DNA of 64,000 bases from Brienomyrus brachyistius (taxonomy: Eukaryota > Chordata > Actinopteri > Osteoglossiformes > Mormyridae): NCBI RefSeq assembly GCF_023856365.1, contig NC_064544.1, positions 23,970,399 to 24,034,398 of the forward strand, given 5' to 3'. Below, in pieces: positions 21,961-33,090 of this stretch. The notes under the pieces were generated by a model. It ran no database searches, was not told the origin of the DNA, and saw nothing but the letters and a program-made list of their open reading frames with translations. Numbering within the stretch: position 1 is the first letter of the stretch; each line of letters opens with the position of its first letter. Made by a program: the position numbers and the translations under genes.

Positions 21961-24440
21961 CCATCACGTGCAGCGAAACTGCTAAATTAAAACTCAGATC
22001 ACTTAAGTGTATAATTGAATATATCTGGTTCTTTTTTTATTAACGAATAGTTATTTAAATTTTTTTACGCAGGATTATGTATCAGTTAGAAAAGAAGTGA
22101 ATGCAGGCGATGGGGAGCAGAGAATGTGACTGGCTACATTTACCTTACAGCAATTAGAAAGCTGCTTCTCCCCCAGCTCACATCCGCCAGAACCTCCACA
22201 TCACACAGGCACTCGTACGCATTGATAGGATTATTTCTTATTTAAATATATATACATATATAGTGCAGTCACTTTTATGAGCTTGGTAATTCTCAAAGAG
22301 AGCCGTGCTCGGCGTTTCCCATTCTGCCTGTGGGCCTGTAGAGTGTAGCCTGAGAAGAGAGCTTTCGTACGCCAATAAGTTCCTCTCCGCACCGCCGAAT
22401 CATGCACAGCCAGTGCTGCTACAACTTTGCAGCATGCTTAAGGAAGCTTTCACGCCCTACTTTATCTCGTTGCTTACTTAGTCGCTTGCCAATCAGGATA
22501 TTACTGTGCAAGAAATAAATAAAATGTCACACTGGCTTTCAGTGAAACCTGACAAGCTTGCATTTATATATTATTATTATCCTTCAAAAGTCTTTATTTC
22601 ATGGCCATTTGGAACAATTATTCAAGCAAAAACATTTTAAATGTCAAATTATCTTCAATACTGATTCTATAAGTTTTGATACTCAAATTCTTTGTCTGCT
22701 CATGGCTGCATGGCCATAGGTTTTTACTTAACGTGAGTATTTACAGCACGAGATAGCTAATGTGTGGTGATATATGGATTACTAGCAGAATTAATGCAAA
22801 TATATGACTGCAGCAGCGGCATTGGTTCCTTTGCCAGGTGGAAATGCTATTTCCTGCAAAAAGCAGCTTGTTTTTCCATACTTTTGGAAAGGCTGCTGGA
22901 CTGAGGATCTATGGAACGGATGTACTAATTCCCTGTGCCTTCACTTCGTGTTTGTACTGGGAAATAACCGATTCTGGCCATCCCAATCCTTGCAATTCAC
23001 TTGCCAAATACCCATAATACGTATCAAGCACATCCCCGATGCTAATGGCCAGTGACAGATAACGTAGTGCAGTAAGACACAGCGTGCCTGAGTACCAGCC
23101 CTCGGCATTGCCATCACAAGAGGAAAGTGGGCCGGACATGGTCTGAAAGCTTCAGTTTGTCAGCATCTGTCAGACCTGCATTTCAGGTCTAAGAAAGCAC
23201 TTAGATCATCATTAGACCACAATTTGCGAAACGCACATTTTAATACTAATGTGGCACTTTGCAAAGCCAGCATATTTTTCCTGCCTAAATAAGAAACATG
23301 TAAATGCAATATTAAATGAACGGCTGGTAGCTCTGGAGGAGAAAGGAGAGGGAGGAAGCAGGAGGTGAGAGAGGAGAGCACCTCACAGGAGGCCGAGCAT
23401 CCTTGAAAGTGCCACCCAGTTACTGCAGTCTCACTGACCCTTATACCCTTAGCAAGCTTGATGTCTGTTTGACCCTGCTGATATTTGTATTCATGCACAA
23501 AAATCTACATTGTTGCGTAACGACAAGGAACATTAATATGGATGAAGATCATGAATATTTTGTTGCTTATTTTTTGGCAAAATTAGCATGCAGGCATTTT
23601 TAAACATTGTTTGCAAGAAAAAGCCTGAAAGAAATTGAAAATACACATTTAAAACCAATATGAGCTGCGTAAATGTTAAATTACATTAAAACTTTGAGCT
23701 TTTTTTTTTTAATAAATATCTGATAAACAAATTGAAAATGAAGCAAAATATGAAATGTCTTTGTATTGCAGATGCTGTTATTGCTGAACTGTGATTGTTA
23801 AATTATGGATATAATATTCATGCTGTATTTAGTGCTTGGTCCTGTATGTCTGCCAGATTCTTTAAACAAGCAGACCTCTTACACTTGGTGCAGGTCCCTC
23901 AAGCTTAAACAGCACTGCAGGCACTGAACTTCCCTTTCTGCTCTGCTTCCTGCTTCTCAGTAGCTTCTGATGGCAGCACTTGAGACAGCTGTGAAAACCT
24001 CAGGTAGAAGAAACCTCATACAGTCACGAATTGCACGCACTGGCCACATGCACTGTGTCACTGCTCTCGCCGAGTAAATTTGCGGACCAGCTGGTCTACA
24101 ACGTCTGCTCCAAATTTTGTCAGGGGTTTCTTCCTCTCTTTCGTCCAAACGAAGCGTCCTGTCCATACCGAGCCGCAGTTCATGCATCGTAAGCCTGAAG
24201 CAGCTGACTGTGAGAGTTTCTGGGATGTGTCCAATACGCTGCTCACATCTGTAACACACTGTGGCAGCTTCTCTCCTCTTTTAATTTATTCTCCCTTCCA
24301 GCCCTCTTTTTCCATTTCAGCTTCAGCTTAGACAAATTTCTAGGTGTTTTAACCTTTCCAGAAACTTCCTGGAGTCTTCTCGTTGAAATCAATTAATTCT
24401 ACAGGAGATGTTTACCAACAATTAAGTTAAGAAACGGATT
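21961..24440. other. noncoding, mostly unique, no element recognised
   Basis: The region 22290-22480 (GAGCCGTGCTCGGCG..., AATCATGCACAGCC...) has conserved-element texture. The minus-strand frames at 23957-24259 have above-average CpG but no domain I recognise. A T-rich run lies at 23701-23710. Nothing here supports a gene. Confidence 0.35.
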
Positions 24441-24444
24441 TATT

Positions 24445-24480
24445 CTTCTTCTTCTTATTATTATTATTATCATCATCATT
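24445..24480. repeat. trinucleotide run TCT/TTA/TCA
   Basis: TTCTTCTTCTTCTTATTATT and then ATCATCATC run consecutively, a compound trinucleotide microsatellite. Confidence 0.85.
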
Positions 24481-24960
24481 TTTGTAGTCAAAATTAAAAA
24501 AACAAGCATGTATTGTTCATAGTTAGATAAAAATCTATAGAGTTTAAATATAATAAATAGAATATTTGTTAAATATCTAAAAATAAGCATGACAGGTCAG
24601 GGTTAGAATGGTTGTTTGGGTGCTCTAAGGCGGAATGAATTCCATGAGTCATCTGCCATTTCAGGAAGTTGAAAACTTGAAAGAAATCCCATCTCGTCTC
24701 TCCACTGCTATTCCCAGTCATGGTTAGAAAGAAATCTGACACTTTACATCATTGTGCATACAATTTCCAAACTGATTCCAATAGTAGGACTACAAGTAGG
24801 AGAGACCATCTCAGAATAACAAAGAGAACAGCAATCTTTATAAGGCTTTATAATAAAACAATTATTAATAAACGGTACAGTAAGACATTAAATAGGCATT
24901 TTGGCTTCTGCAGGAAGAAAAAGCAAAAGCCACCTGAAATGTGTTTGTTTCTGAATTTGT
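24481..24960. other. AT-rich noncoding
   Basis: The block is AT-rich with no element recognised. The plus-strand frame at 24720-24962 is lysine- and asparagine-rich, as chance frames in AT-rich DNA usually are. Confidence 0.4.
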
Positions 24961-24962
24961 AA

Positions 24963-24983
24963 TATATATATATATATATATAT
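24963..24983. repeat. TA microsatellite
   Basis: About ten perfect TA units, followed by a T-rich stretch. Confidence 0.9.
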
Positions 24984-25439
24984 TATTTTTTTATTTTTTT
25001 TTACTTGGATTACGGTAACAAAATGCAAGCTAATGCTTCCTGTAAGAAGACCTCCTGGGAAGACATTCTTCGTTTAAGCCGGTAAAGCCTCCTGCATACA
25101 TTATGCATCAGATGGTTTGATTGTGTTAGCGGAAACATCATGACATCCATGTCAGGTTCAGAGAAGCCTCTGAGAGCAAGAGGGCGCCAAGTACTACAGC
25201 AAAGTGCTTTTACGTCCTTGGACACTGCTCTTGTTAAGCACTATTCAGAATAACTATTTACAAGGAACTGTTTTTTTTGTAATAACATGAACAGCTCTCA
25301 TAAAGGCTTTTTGGGGACTGCAGTGTTAAATAAATGCATTAATGAATGAAAATGAGGGATTCTGAAAGTGCTGCAAAGCTAAACGCAACATTAATTGAGC
25401 CATTGCACCTGTTTATTTACCAGTATCTGTCTATCCAGG

Positions 25440-25825
25440 CCTGATTGGCTGGGAGGGGGGGCCTGTGAAAGGTAAAATGGCAGACAGAGAGCAGATGGCT
25501 CCTTAAAACATGGCCAGGCTCTGCTCCCACAGCGCTGTGGAGCTGCTGAAGAACACCGACAGGACGGGGGGCAGTAACAGTGCCTGAGGCGGGGTAAAGG
25601 GCTTCGTGCTCCCCAACGATGTGGTGACTTTATTTTAAGATCTCCTTCTGGTCAGTACCACTCCGGTGGGAAGAGTGAGAAAGACAATATCTCTCCTTTT
25701 TACTTCAATGCCAACCCAGGGCAGGTGATCTCCTCAAATAATCCACCTATCAGTGGCTCGTATTGCTCCGACAAGAACCAACGGCTCCAGTTCTGTCCTG
25801 CTAGGGCATGCATCTTCGTCTGAAG
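25440..25825 (+). other. GC-richer block with an unannotated open frame, unrecognised
   Basis: A plus-strand frame without ATG stays open from about 25578 to the TGA near 25820 (about 81 codons). It reads DLFILRSPSG-like sequence and then SEKDNISPFYFNANPGQV and SGSYCSDKNQRLQF. Composition is unlike the AT-rich surroundings and looks protein-like, but I recognise no family. It is preceded by a GC-rich segment (25440-25600) with a short ATG frame at 25508. It could be an exon, a processed pseudogene piece or chance. Confidence 0.25.
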
Positions 25826-26329
25826 GAAGACGGTACCATGAAAGCAGACTCTGTACAAAAGACAAATTATTTTCAGCCTGTAATTAATTGGTCAGCATAT
25901 TTTGTACCCCATCTGTCTTATTCATTGTCCTGTTCGACAGTATCAGGGAAGTGCCAGCCACCGTAACAGATATATTAATTGGTATGGATATAATCTCTTA
26001 CTCATTAATATTATAGAATATTGTGTTTATCTTAATAACCACATTAACCTTGTAGACTTAGATGAATAGAATCCCAGTAGTGAAAAAAAACATGTTTTAA
26101 AGTGATCATTCTGAAATAAAGTTGGAACATTCTGGAAATACTCAAGGTTATATGGTATGCTATCTGGTTGCTGTGTAGCATGGGAATTCCCCAACTTGTG
26201 CTTCTTCTACTTATATAGTGTACTGGAGTAATACCCCCAAAGTGCTGTAGTAAACATTCACGATAGAGGCCTGTGGGGGAAACCAGGTCTGCACATCACC
26301 TCATTCCTCGCCCTGCTTCCTCTGTAGAG
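25826..26329. other. noncoding, no element recognised
   Basis: AT-rich sequence. A short TTATATAGTGTACTGG-like stretch near 26211 resembles the 3' end texture of fish L2 LINEs but is too short to assign. Confidence 0.35.
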
Positions 26330-26457
26330 CAGTGTTCCCAAATCCGGTCATTGGGGCACCCAGAGACAATTCACGTTTTTGCTCCCTTCCAGATCCTGGT
26401 AGGGAGCAAAAATGTGGACTGTCTCTGAGTCCCCAAGGACCATATTTGGAAGCACTG
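26330..26457. mobile_element. short hAT-like palindromic MITE
   Basis: The left end CAGTGTTCCCAAATCCGGTC pairs with the right end CCATATTTGGAAGCACTG. Internal arms around GACAATTCACGTTTTTGCTCCC and GGGAGCAAAAATGTGGACTGTC also pair. Flanking 8-mers CTGTAGAG and CTGCAGGA share 5 of 8 positions, consistent with a worn 8-bp target duplication. It encodes nothing. Confidence 0.75.
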
Positions 26458-27539
26458 CTGCAGGAACCTTTATTTCACTGTGGCGATGCAGTAGTGTAAG
26501 ATCAGGGCCTGGCACTAATGAAACACACTTATCAGCTTAGAGATGGCATCTGCTGCTGCTATCTAAGGGACCTTAATGTGGAGCAGCATGTCTGGATATG
26601 TGTGTTTGCACGCTGGTGTTTGTTTGTAGGTATCAAGCTTATCTTTCCCTTAGGTATATGTCCTATCTTACCACCTTGACACTAAATGATTTTGTCTCTT
26701 TCTGCTTAGTGCCCAGAGCAGGAAATCAAGGACAGTGATGTCAAAGTCTGTACAATGGCATTGGGTAATACTATGCAGACTGTCTGCCAGTAGTGTAAAA
26801 TTATTTTACAGTTAAACTAATGCCATTATAGAGAAGAACAGTAGTATAAAACAGTTAATCAAAAATTCCAAATCAAAAACTTTTAAATGACGCAACGCAC
26901 AAAAGCAAGGGATTCTGGTCAGAGATGCATATGGTAGCATCCACGGGCTGCATGGTCAACCACACACATGACCGAACAGGGGTGGAACAAAAATAGGCAG
27001 GGATCTCAAGAGGGGGAATCCTAAGGGGCCAATCAGTGAGTATTTATTAACTTATTCAAGAATAATTGGTTATTGGAAATTAACATCCAAAAATCAAGTA
27101 CCGATCAAAGGAACTAGCCAACAAGGGCTTTGCAGCTGCACATCTATATGGGCTTATTAATTTATGTCTGTGCTGGATAATTAGCTAGGAGAAGAAAAGA
27201 AGGTCAATTATAAATACATTAACCCTATAGTGCAGTCAGATGGGTTTATATAGAGTAGATTAATCCAACTCCCTAAAGTCTGGATGCAAAGCCCAAGTTA
27301 TTCTAAAGAAAAACTTGTAAATTTTAACTTGGTCAGTACCCTAAACCTTAGTGATGTCTGGATAAAATAAAATAAAATGTCAGTGATGCAACATGACTGT
27401 CACAGTCTACATCATTAGCCTTACAATCATGGGCATCAGTTCCTGGTTCAGGTCAGTTCATGGGCATCCACATGATCTATAATCAGATGAAAAACATATA
27501 TAGTTCTTCTGGATGGAGGTAATGTTGTCAGATTCATTT
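26458..27539. other. noncoding, no element recognised
   Basis: Unique AT-rich sequence. A short AAAATAAAATAAAATG run lies near 27364. No gene or mobile element could be supported. Confidence 0.4.
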
Positions 27540-27830
27540 CTTAATAATTTCTTAATGATTTGCATACCAAGACATTTTGGACAAGTCAATGCTTCCAACT
27601 ATGTAAGAACAGTTTTGGGAAGGCCCTTTTCTGTTCTAGCACGACTGTTCCCCAGTGCACAAAACAAGGTCCATAAAGACATGCTTGGGTTTGTTTGGTG
27701 TGGAAGAACTTGACTGGTCCACACAAAGCCCTGACCACAGCCCAAATGAACACCTTTGGGATGAACTAGAACGGAGATTGTGAGCCAGGACTTCACATCC
27801 AACATCAGTGTCTGACCTGACAAATGGTAA
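27540..27830 (+). pseudogene. Tc1-like transposase C-terminal fragment
   Basis: The plus-strand translation gives HDCSPVHKTRSIKT at about 27640, GVEELDWSTQSPD at about 27697, NEHLWDELERRL at about 27748 and ARTSHPTSVSDLTN at about 27784, with stops and shifts. The pattern is the last third of a fish Tc1 transposase, including the second catalytic aspartate region and the glutamate in EHLWDEL. The expected NPIE is altered to SPNE. The element ends are absent. A related fragment lies at 61635-61915. Confidence 0.8.
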
Positions 27831-27979
27831 AAACCGACTTGGAAGCATTAAATACCAGACTAGATGAACAAGAACTAGGCTAAGGTGAGAACACTGGGAT
27901 TCCACACGAGGTAAATGAGGGGCCGTTGAACATGGGAGGATCGGACGAGCAGGTCTTGACACTACTAGTCTGTTATTTG

Positions 27980-28172
27980 CAGATCTAGACATTTCAGGTC
28001 CAGAAATTAAACATCCAGACCAAGACTTTGTTTCCACAAACAAGTTCAGTATAAAGAGTCAGAGTCACAGAGTCAAACTACTCAAATCAATGGTTGGTTG
28101 AAAAAAATCTTGGCCTTGGATTAAGTAACAATCGTGGATTTTCATTTTCTGGAAATGAAATGTGCAGCTCTG
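27980..28172. mobile_element. hAT-like palindromic MITE with 8-bp target duplication
   Basis: The ends CAGATCTAGACATTTCA and TGAAATGTGCAGCTCTG are inverted partners. Inner arms CCAGACCAAGACTTTGTTTC and AAAATCTTGGCCTTGGA also pair. The flanking 8-mers GTTATTTG (27972-27979) and GATATTTG (28173-28180) match at 7 of 8, as expected for a hAT insertion. It is non-coding and must have been mobilised by another element's transposase. Confidence 0.8.
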
Positions 28173-28331
28173 GATATTTGTTGCTGTTAAAAAGAAAATC
28201 TTTTTTAATGCAAAGTAAATGTCTTACTCCAACTTGTATGGCTTGTATATCATTACAGCTTTAAGTGGTTATGGTATACAGATGGATGCATGTTTTGTGT
28301 TACAGTTGTAAGGAATACCTTGCCCTATACT

Positions 28332-28403
28332 GGCCTTGTGGTGCAATGGTAGTGCGTCTGACTCCTGCTCAGAAAGTTATGTATTTGAATCACTTTGGGG
28401 TCA
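28332..28403 (+). pseudogene. tRNA-Trp-like pseudogene (anticodon region CCT)
   Basis: A 72-nt block starts GGCCTTGTGGTGCAATGGTA, has an anticodon arm GTCTGACTCCTGCTCAGAAA and ends CACTTTGGGGTCA. Length, arm positions and conserved bases follow vertebrate tRNA-Trp. Most differences are C-to-T or G-to-A at former CpG positions, leaving the acceptor stem with several G-T pairs, and the anticodon triplet reads CCT instead of CCA. This points to a decayed gene copy or the head of a tRNA-Trp-derived SINE, not a working tRNA. A transcribed tRNA with a changed anticodon is unlikely. Confidence 0.75.
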
Positions 28404-29150
28404 ATATCTATTACACAGATTCCCTCTGGGTTCAATAAAGTCTTGTTTTATTACAAGGGATCAAATAAACAGATATTTCAGTTTCAGTGTTATTAATGCT
28501 TCAACTGTAGATTAACCCAAGCCTTTCCTATGTGAATGTTGAGAACACACGAATGAATATGTCTAGATAAATTAATAAAGAAGAAAGCCCACACACGGAC
28601 TATAAAACTCAGCCAATAGGAATACTACAGCCAAGGGCTCCCTACTAACTATCTACAGCACAGAAAACAAACAAAAAAAGACTTTCATGTAGAGGTCTTT
28701 CTGAGTGGTTAGATAAAGGATACGAGTAAATGTAAGCAGTGATGGGATTTCCGCTTCGACTGCACGGTTTGTGTCCATAACATGGGCCTGATTTTCCACC
28801 ATGCTGGTAACCTCTGGCTCCCGGAGAGAAGGTACAGCTATAGACGCGTGTCTGACAATCTCCCCGCTACCAAGGGCTGAATTTCTCATGACTTGCCTGA
28901 AGGTGGCACTGTGCTGTGCTGAACTCCTGACTCAATTGAACGAGGTGCCTTACCCCCCAACTCCTTAATAGAAGGATGAAGATTCTAAGTACATGAGGCT
29001 AATTCTTCAGCAGCTCACAACCTGGGAACTACAAACTTGATGGAGAAATCCAAACTCTGTGTGTAAAGGAGCTACCGATGAATACAAATCAAACATACAC
29101 TATGTGTGGTTGGGAGCCTGTGTCCTCTAGTCACACTGACTAACATTGTA
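28404..29150. other. noncoding, no element recognised
   Basis: The stretch right after the tRNA-like block (TCTGGGTTCAATAAAGTC, about 28426) could be a SINE tail. The minus-strand frame at 28653-28889 has no recognisable domain. A short segment at 29068-29097 resembles 30254-30290 inside the Tigger-like element. Confidence 0.35.
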
Positions 29151-29480
29151 TGTCCAGCCATCCATTTTTGTGACTGCTTGACTAGTTCAGGGTCACATGA
29201 GGTCCAGAGCCTATGGGCATAAGGCAGGGAACAACCCAGGATGGGGCGCCAACCCATTCCTGGGCACATTCACAGCTACAGGAAATTTGGCAACTTCAAT
29301 TAACCTCTGAAAGTTTTTGGACTGGGGTGGGGGGGATTGGAGTACCTGGAGGAAACCCCACAACAGCATGTGGAGAAAATGCAAACTTGACACGCATGGA
29401 ACCCTGGTGGAGACTTGAATCCGGGTCCGGTGTCCCAGAGATGTGAGGTCAGTTGTATACACTGCACTGCCATGCTAGCC
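29151..29480 (-). repeat. mermaid-type tRNA-SINE, diverged
   Basis: The minus-strand order is a tRNA-like head (about 29480-29410, with GGATTCAAGTCTCC as B box), the conserved AGTTTGCATTTTCTCC core (about 29395-29375), and the GGGTTGTTCCCTGCCTTATG 3' part (about 29235-29215), with an eroded ATGG tail near 29160. It matches the young copies at 30556 and 63794 but with many substitutions, so it is an older insertion. It abuts the 3' end of the L2 LINE. Confidence 0.8.
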
Positions 29481-29815
29481 CACAGCAATTTATGCAAGTA
29501 TTTTTATTTTTAAAGCGCATTTATAAACGGCCTAAGTTTATGAAAGTGCTGTACAATATTTATATGTGATAAGTAAAAAAACAAAACATAAGACATAACC
29601 ATGTATAGTTCTTACACACGATAATAGTGCCAGTCCAAAAACGACTCCATAGGAGAGTGAAGAGAGCGCTGAAAAGAATAGACAATAAAATATTGTTAAT
29701 GTAGGATGAATGCCAGTCCGAACAAGTGTGTTTTCAGTTGAGATTTAAAAATTTGTTGCGTATATTGAAAATGCACAATCACCATACAGCTTTAGTCAGG
29801 CTTGTGGTACAAATA

Positions 29816-30488
29816 CAGTATAATCCCATTATAGTGGACTCACTTATAATGAAATATCGTCTAAAACGGACGAGGTCCGCTGGTCCCGGCTGTGCAGCTT
29901 TACGAACATGCAGAAAAAGCACTAGGTATAGTGGACTCACATATACAGTAACAGAATTTCGCTTATAACGGACAAACAGTTTGCCCCCCAGGGCCGATTT
30001 TAGCTGTAGTTTTGTTCACTATGATGGACATGCAGGCTCCGCCTACAAGGTCCGTGGCGTGCCAGTGATATCCAGGGCAGATACGTAATCAGGAGTATTA
30101 ATAAGCATGGCATAACACACAACACTGATTGGTCCATGTGACTGTCCATCACCAGGTACGCTGTGTGTCGGCAGATGACGCTCACAGCTGGAGGGATGCA
30201 GTAAGTAATGAGGTTAAGGTTACTACTGTACCATACATGTATAACCACTGTCTAAAGGAGTTACAGATGAATACATATCAAACATGCTGTATGGGCATAT
30301 ATACTTCCAACAGATGAAGCTGGATTACTACATGTACAATATAATAATCTATAAGCCAAGTGTGGCATGAGTAAATGGTGTCCTGTAGTTGTGTTCTGGA
30401 CATACGGCAACTCTGCATATAATGGACTTTGGATACAGCGGACTGTTTTGCGAGGTCCCTTAAAGTCCATTATAATGGAATTATACTA
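29816..30488. mobile_element. Tigger/pogo-like MITE inside the L2 LINE
   Basis: The left end CAGTATAATCCCATTATAGTGGACT and the right end AGTCCATTATAATGGAATTATACTA are inverted repeats flanked by TA at 29814-29815 and 30489-30490. Subterminal blocks CTTATAATG... and GGACGAGGTCCGC recur in inverted form (30440-30470). The 673-bp unit carries no intact transposase. TA duplication and CAGTATA-type ends fit the pogo/Tigger branch of Tc1/mariner. It splits the C-terminal coding part of the L2. Confidence 0.8.
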
Positions 30489-30555
30489 TATTCATTGTCT
30501 GCCTGGGCTCAGTGTGGTGATGGAGCAAATCAGCCTGTTTAACACTTTAAAAACA

Positions 30556-30912
30556 TCCATCCATCCATCCATTTTCCAAACCGCTTATCCTACTGGGTCG
30601 CGGGGGTCCGGAGCCTATCCCGGAAGCAATGGGCACGAGGCAGGGAACAACCCAGGATGGGGGGCCAGCCCATCGCAGGGCACACTCACACACCATTCAC
30701 TCACACATGCACACCTATGGGCAATTTAGCGACTCCAATTAGCCTCAGCATGTTTTTGGACTGTGGGGGGAAACCGGAGTACCCGGAGGAAACCCCACGA
30801 TGACATGGGGAGAACATGCAAACTCCACACACATGTGACCCAGGAGGAGACTCGAACCCGGGTCCCAGAGGTGTGAGGCAACAGTGCTAACCACTGCACC
30901 ACCATGCCGCCC
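30556..30912 (-). repeat. full-length mermaid-type tRNA-SINE with 12-bp target duplication
   Basis: The minus-strand head GGGCGGCATGGTGGTGCAGTG (from 30912) contains the A box, GGGTTCGAGTCTCC (about 30866-30853) is the B box, followed by the GTGTGGAGTTTGCATGTTCTC core and an ATGG-repeat tail at 30556-30576. ACTTTAAAAACA (30544-30555) and ACTTCAAAAACA (30913-30924) form the target duplication. The SINE has inserted into the L2 RT frame. A near-identical 3' half occurs at 63794. Confidence 0.92.
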
Positions 30913-31319
30913 ACTTCAAAAACAATTAATAGAATTTTAAGCTGGATCTTGTGTAGGACTAGAAGCCAGAGTAACAAAACCAGGACTGGTTACGTGATCA
31001 CTCCTTTTCGTCCTGGTCAGTAGCCTCAGTGTAGTGTTCTGAGCTAACTGCAGGCAGGAGAGCGATGATTCACTGACTCCTATGTAAAGAGAATTACAAT
31101 AATCTAAACTGTATGACAGCAGGGCATAGAGTGTGCCTAATGTCTGGAAGAGATAGAAATGATTTAACTTTTGAAATATTTCTGAGATGATTGAAGCCTG
31201 ATCTGACTGCAGAATTAATATACCGATCAAATCTAAGTTCAATGTTTAAAAGTGGTATGATGTTTTAGATAGGTAGACAGTTGACGCAGCCTCTGACAAA
31301 TAGAATCAGTGTGATTGGA

Positions 31320-31376
31320 GGTTCAAATGAAAAAAAAAGGTTCAAATGAAAAAAAAAGGTTCAAATGAAAAAAAAA
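31320..31376. repeat. 18-bp tandem triplicate GGTTCAAATGAAAAAAAA
   Basis: Three copies of an 18-bp unit lie inside the L2 RT region. They add 54 bp after the catalytic domain, an independent local expansion that further damages the frame. Confidence 0.9.
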
Positions 31377-32763
31377 CTTATTTTGTTTTAGTTGAAGAAA
31401 TGTTTGAGGCATGCCCTATTTTGTGCCATTCAGGCAGGCCGATAAGTTCATCAGGGAGGGGGGACACTAGGTTTCAAGGGCAGGTAAATCTGAGTATCAT
31501 CAGCATAGCATGAACTGTTGTTACTGTAAAAAATTTCACCAAATGGAATCATATAGATAGAGAGTAGGACAGGGTAGAATTGAGCCTTGAGGAATCCCAC
31601 ATTTAACAGAGAGAAATGTTTAGAAAGAAGGTTCGCTGCCTAAGGTAAGAGGTATATTACACAGAAACAATATTACACAGTTCCCAGCATCAATGATAAG
31701 TAGGGGGTTATTTAGTATGTTTAATAACGCATACCCGGTGCGTTGGAATGCTGTAAAATCTGACTGAAATATTTCTAAGATGCTGTTGTTTTATAGAAAA
31801 GGATGAACCTGCGAGAGGGCCGCTTTTTCCAAGACCTTAGAAAGGAAAGACAACCTTGAAATGAGTTGAAAATTGGAAAACAGGTGAGGGTCTAGGGCCT
31901 TTTGAGCCGGGGCTGAACGACTGCATGTTTGAAACAGGAGAGTGCATTGCCTGATGACAGGCGTTTACAATGGATAGCACACTAGGACCAATAATATCAA
32001 AGGCATCTTTGAAAAGAGTAGATGGAATAACATCTAAATGTGAGCTAGAGGACTTCATGGTGGGCACTGTTTCCCTTTGAAGAGAAAGAGAATGGAGTTC
32101 ACAACTCAGCCATGGGAGTAACAGTTGATCTGGTGGTATCAAACTTACCTGTAAATAATAAAAAAAAATCTTTTCAGCAGACAAGTTGAGATTAAAAGGT
32201 GGAGGTACAGCAGACTTTATTATGCTAAACAATACTCTGGGTCTATGCTGGTTTTTCAGCAATTAAACCAGAAAAAATAATTTGCCTGTGTGGTTTTTAT
32301 AGCACTTCGGAAAGTAGGCAATTCTTGAAATTTCTCTAGGAAATATGTTTGTATTTTTTTCATTTCCATTCAGCTCTCCTGCTGTCACGTCTCAGGGCCC
32401 TAATGGAATCATTTAAACATGGCTGGGACTTAACTCTAGGCTGTCTAGTTTTTAAAGGTGCAATAGTATTGAGAATGTCTCTGCATCTGAAGTAAAAGAG
32501 AGCTGCTAATTCTTCAGCAGATGGCTGATATGAGTCATTCATGATATAAATGGTTTGTGAAAAGGCCTCCCTAAAAAGACTAGCGGTAGAGGAGTTTAAA
32601 AGGCAATGACAGAAGCATGGCGTAACACACTAAAGGTGATGGGCTTATGATCTGAAAAGGTAGCATCCAAAAAGTCAAGATTAGTACACCAGATGTTAGA
32701 AAATGATACTGTGTGTCTATGAGTAAAACCATTGACAAACAAAGATTAAAAGATTGCATATGT

Positions 32764-33090
32764 AGGGTGGTGTGGTGGTGCTGTGCTTTGCACTGTTGCC
32801 TCACACCTCTGGGAGCTGGGATTGAATCTTCACCAGAGTACTGTGTCTCTAGCATTTACATGTTCTCCCCATGTTGCCGTAGGGTTTTCTCCAGGTACTC
32901 CAGTTATCCCCCACAGCCTAAAAATATGTTGAGGTTAATTGGAGTTACAAAGTTACCTTTAGGTGTGTGTGTGAGTATGTCCCACACTGGGTTGGCCCCC
33001 TATCCTGGGTTATTCCCCACCTTGCCCCTTAGCCTCCGGGATGCCCCCCCAAGACCCTGAATAGGATAAGCAGCTGCAGCAAATTGATGG
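32764..33090 (+). repeat. mermaid-type tRNA-SINE inside L2 endonuclease
   Basis: The head GGGTGGTGTGGTGGTGCTGTG, the B box GGGATTGAATC (about 32818) and the core TACATGTTCTCCCC are followed by a CCCTGAATAGGATAAGCAGC 3' end. It lies in plus orientation between two parts of the L2 endonuclease (33340-33095 and 32760-32590 on minus). Its divergence exceeds that of the 30556 copy. Confidence 0.8.

Noticed and set aside
23957..24259. Minus-strand 100-codon frame with cysteine pairs
   Set aside because: It has no zinc-finger spacing, no known domain and overlapping competing frames.
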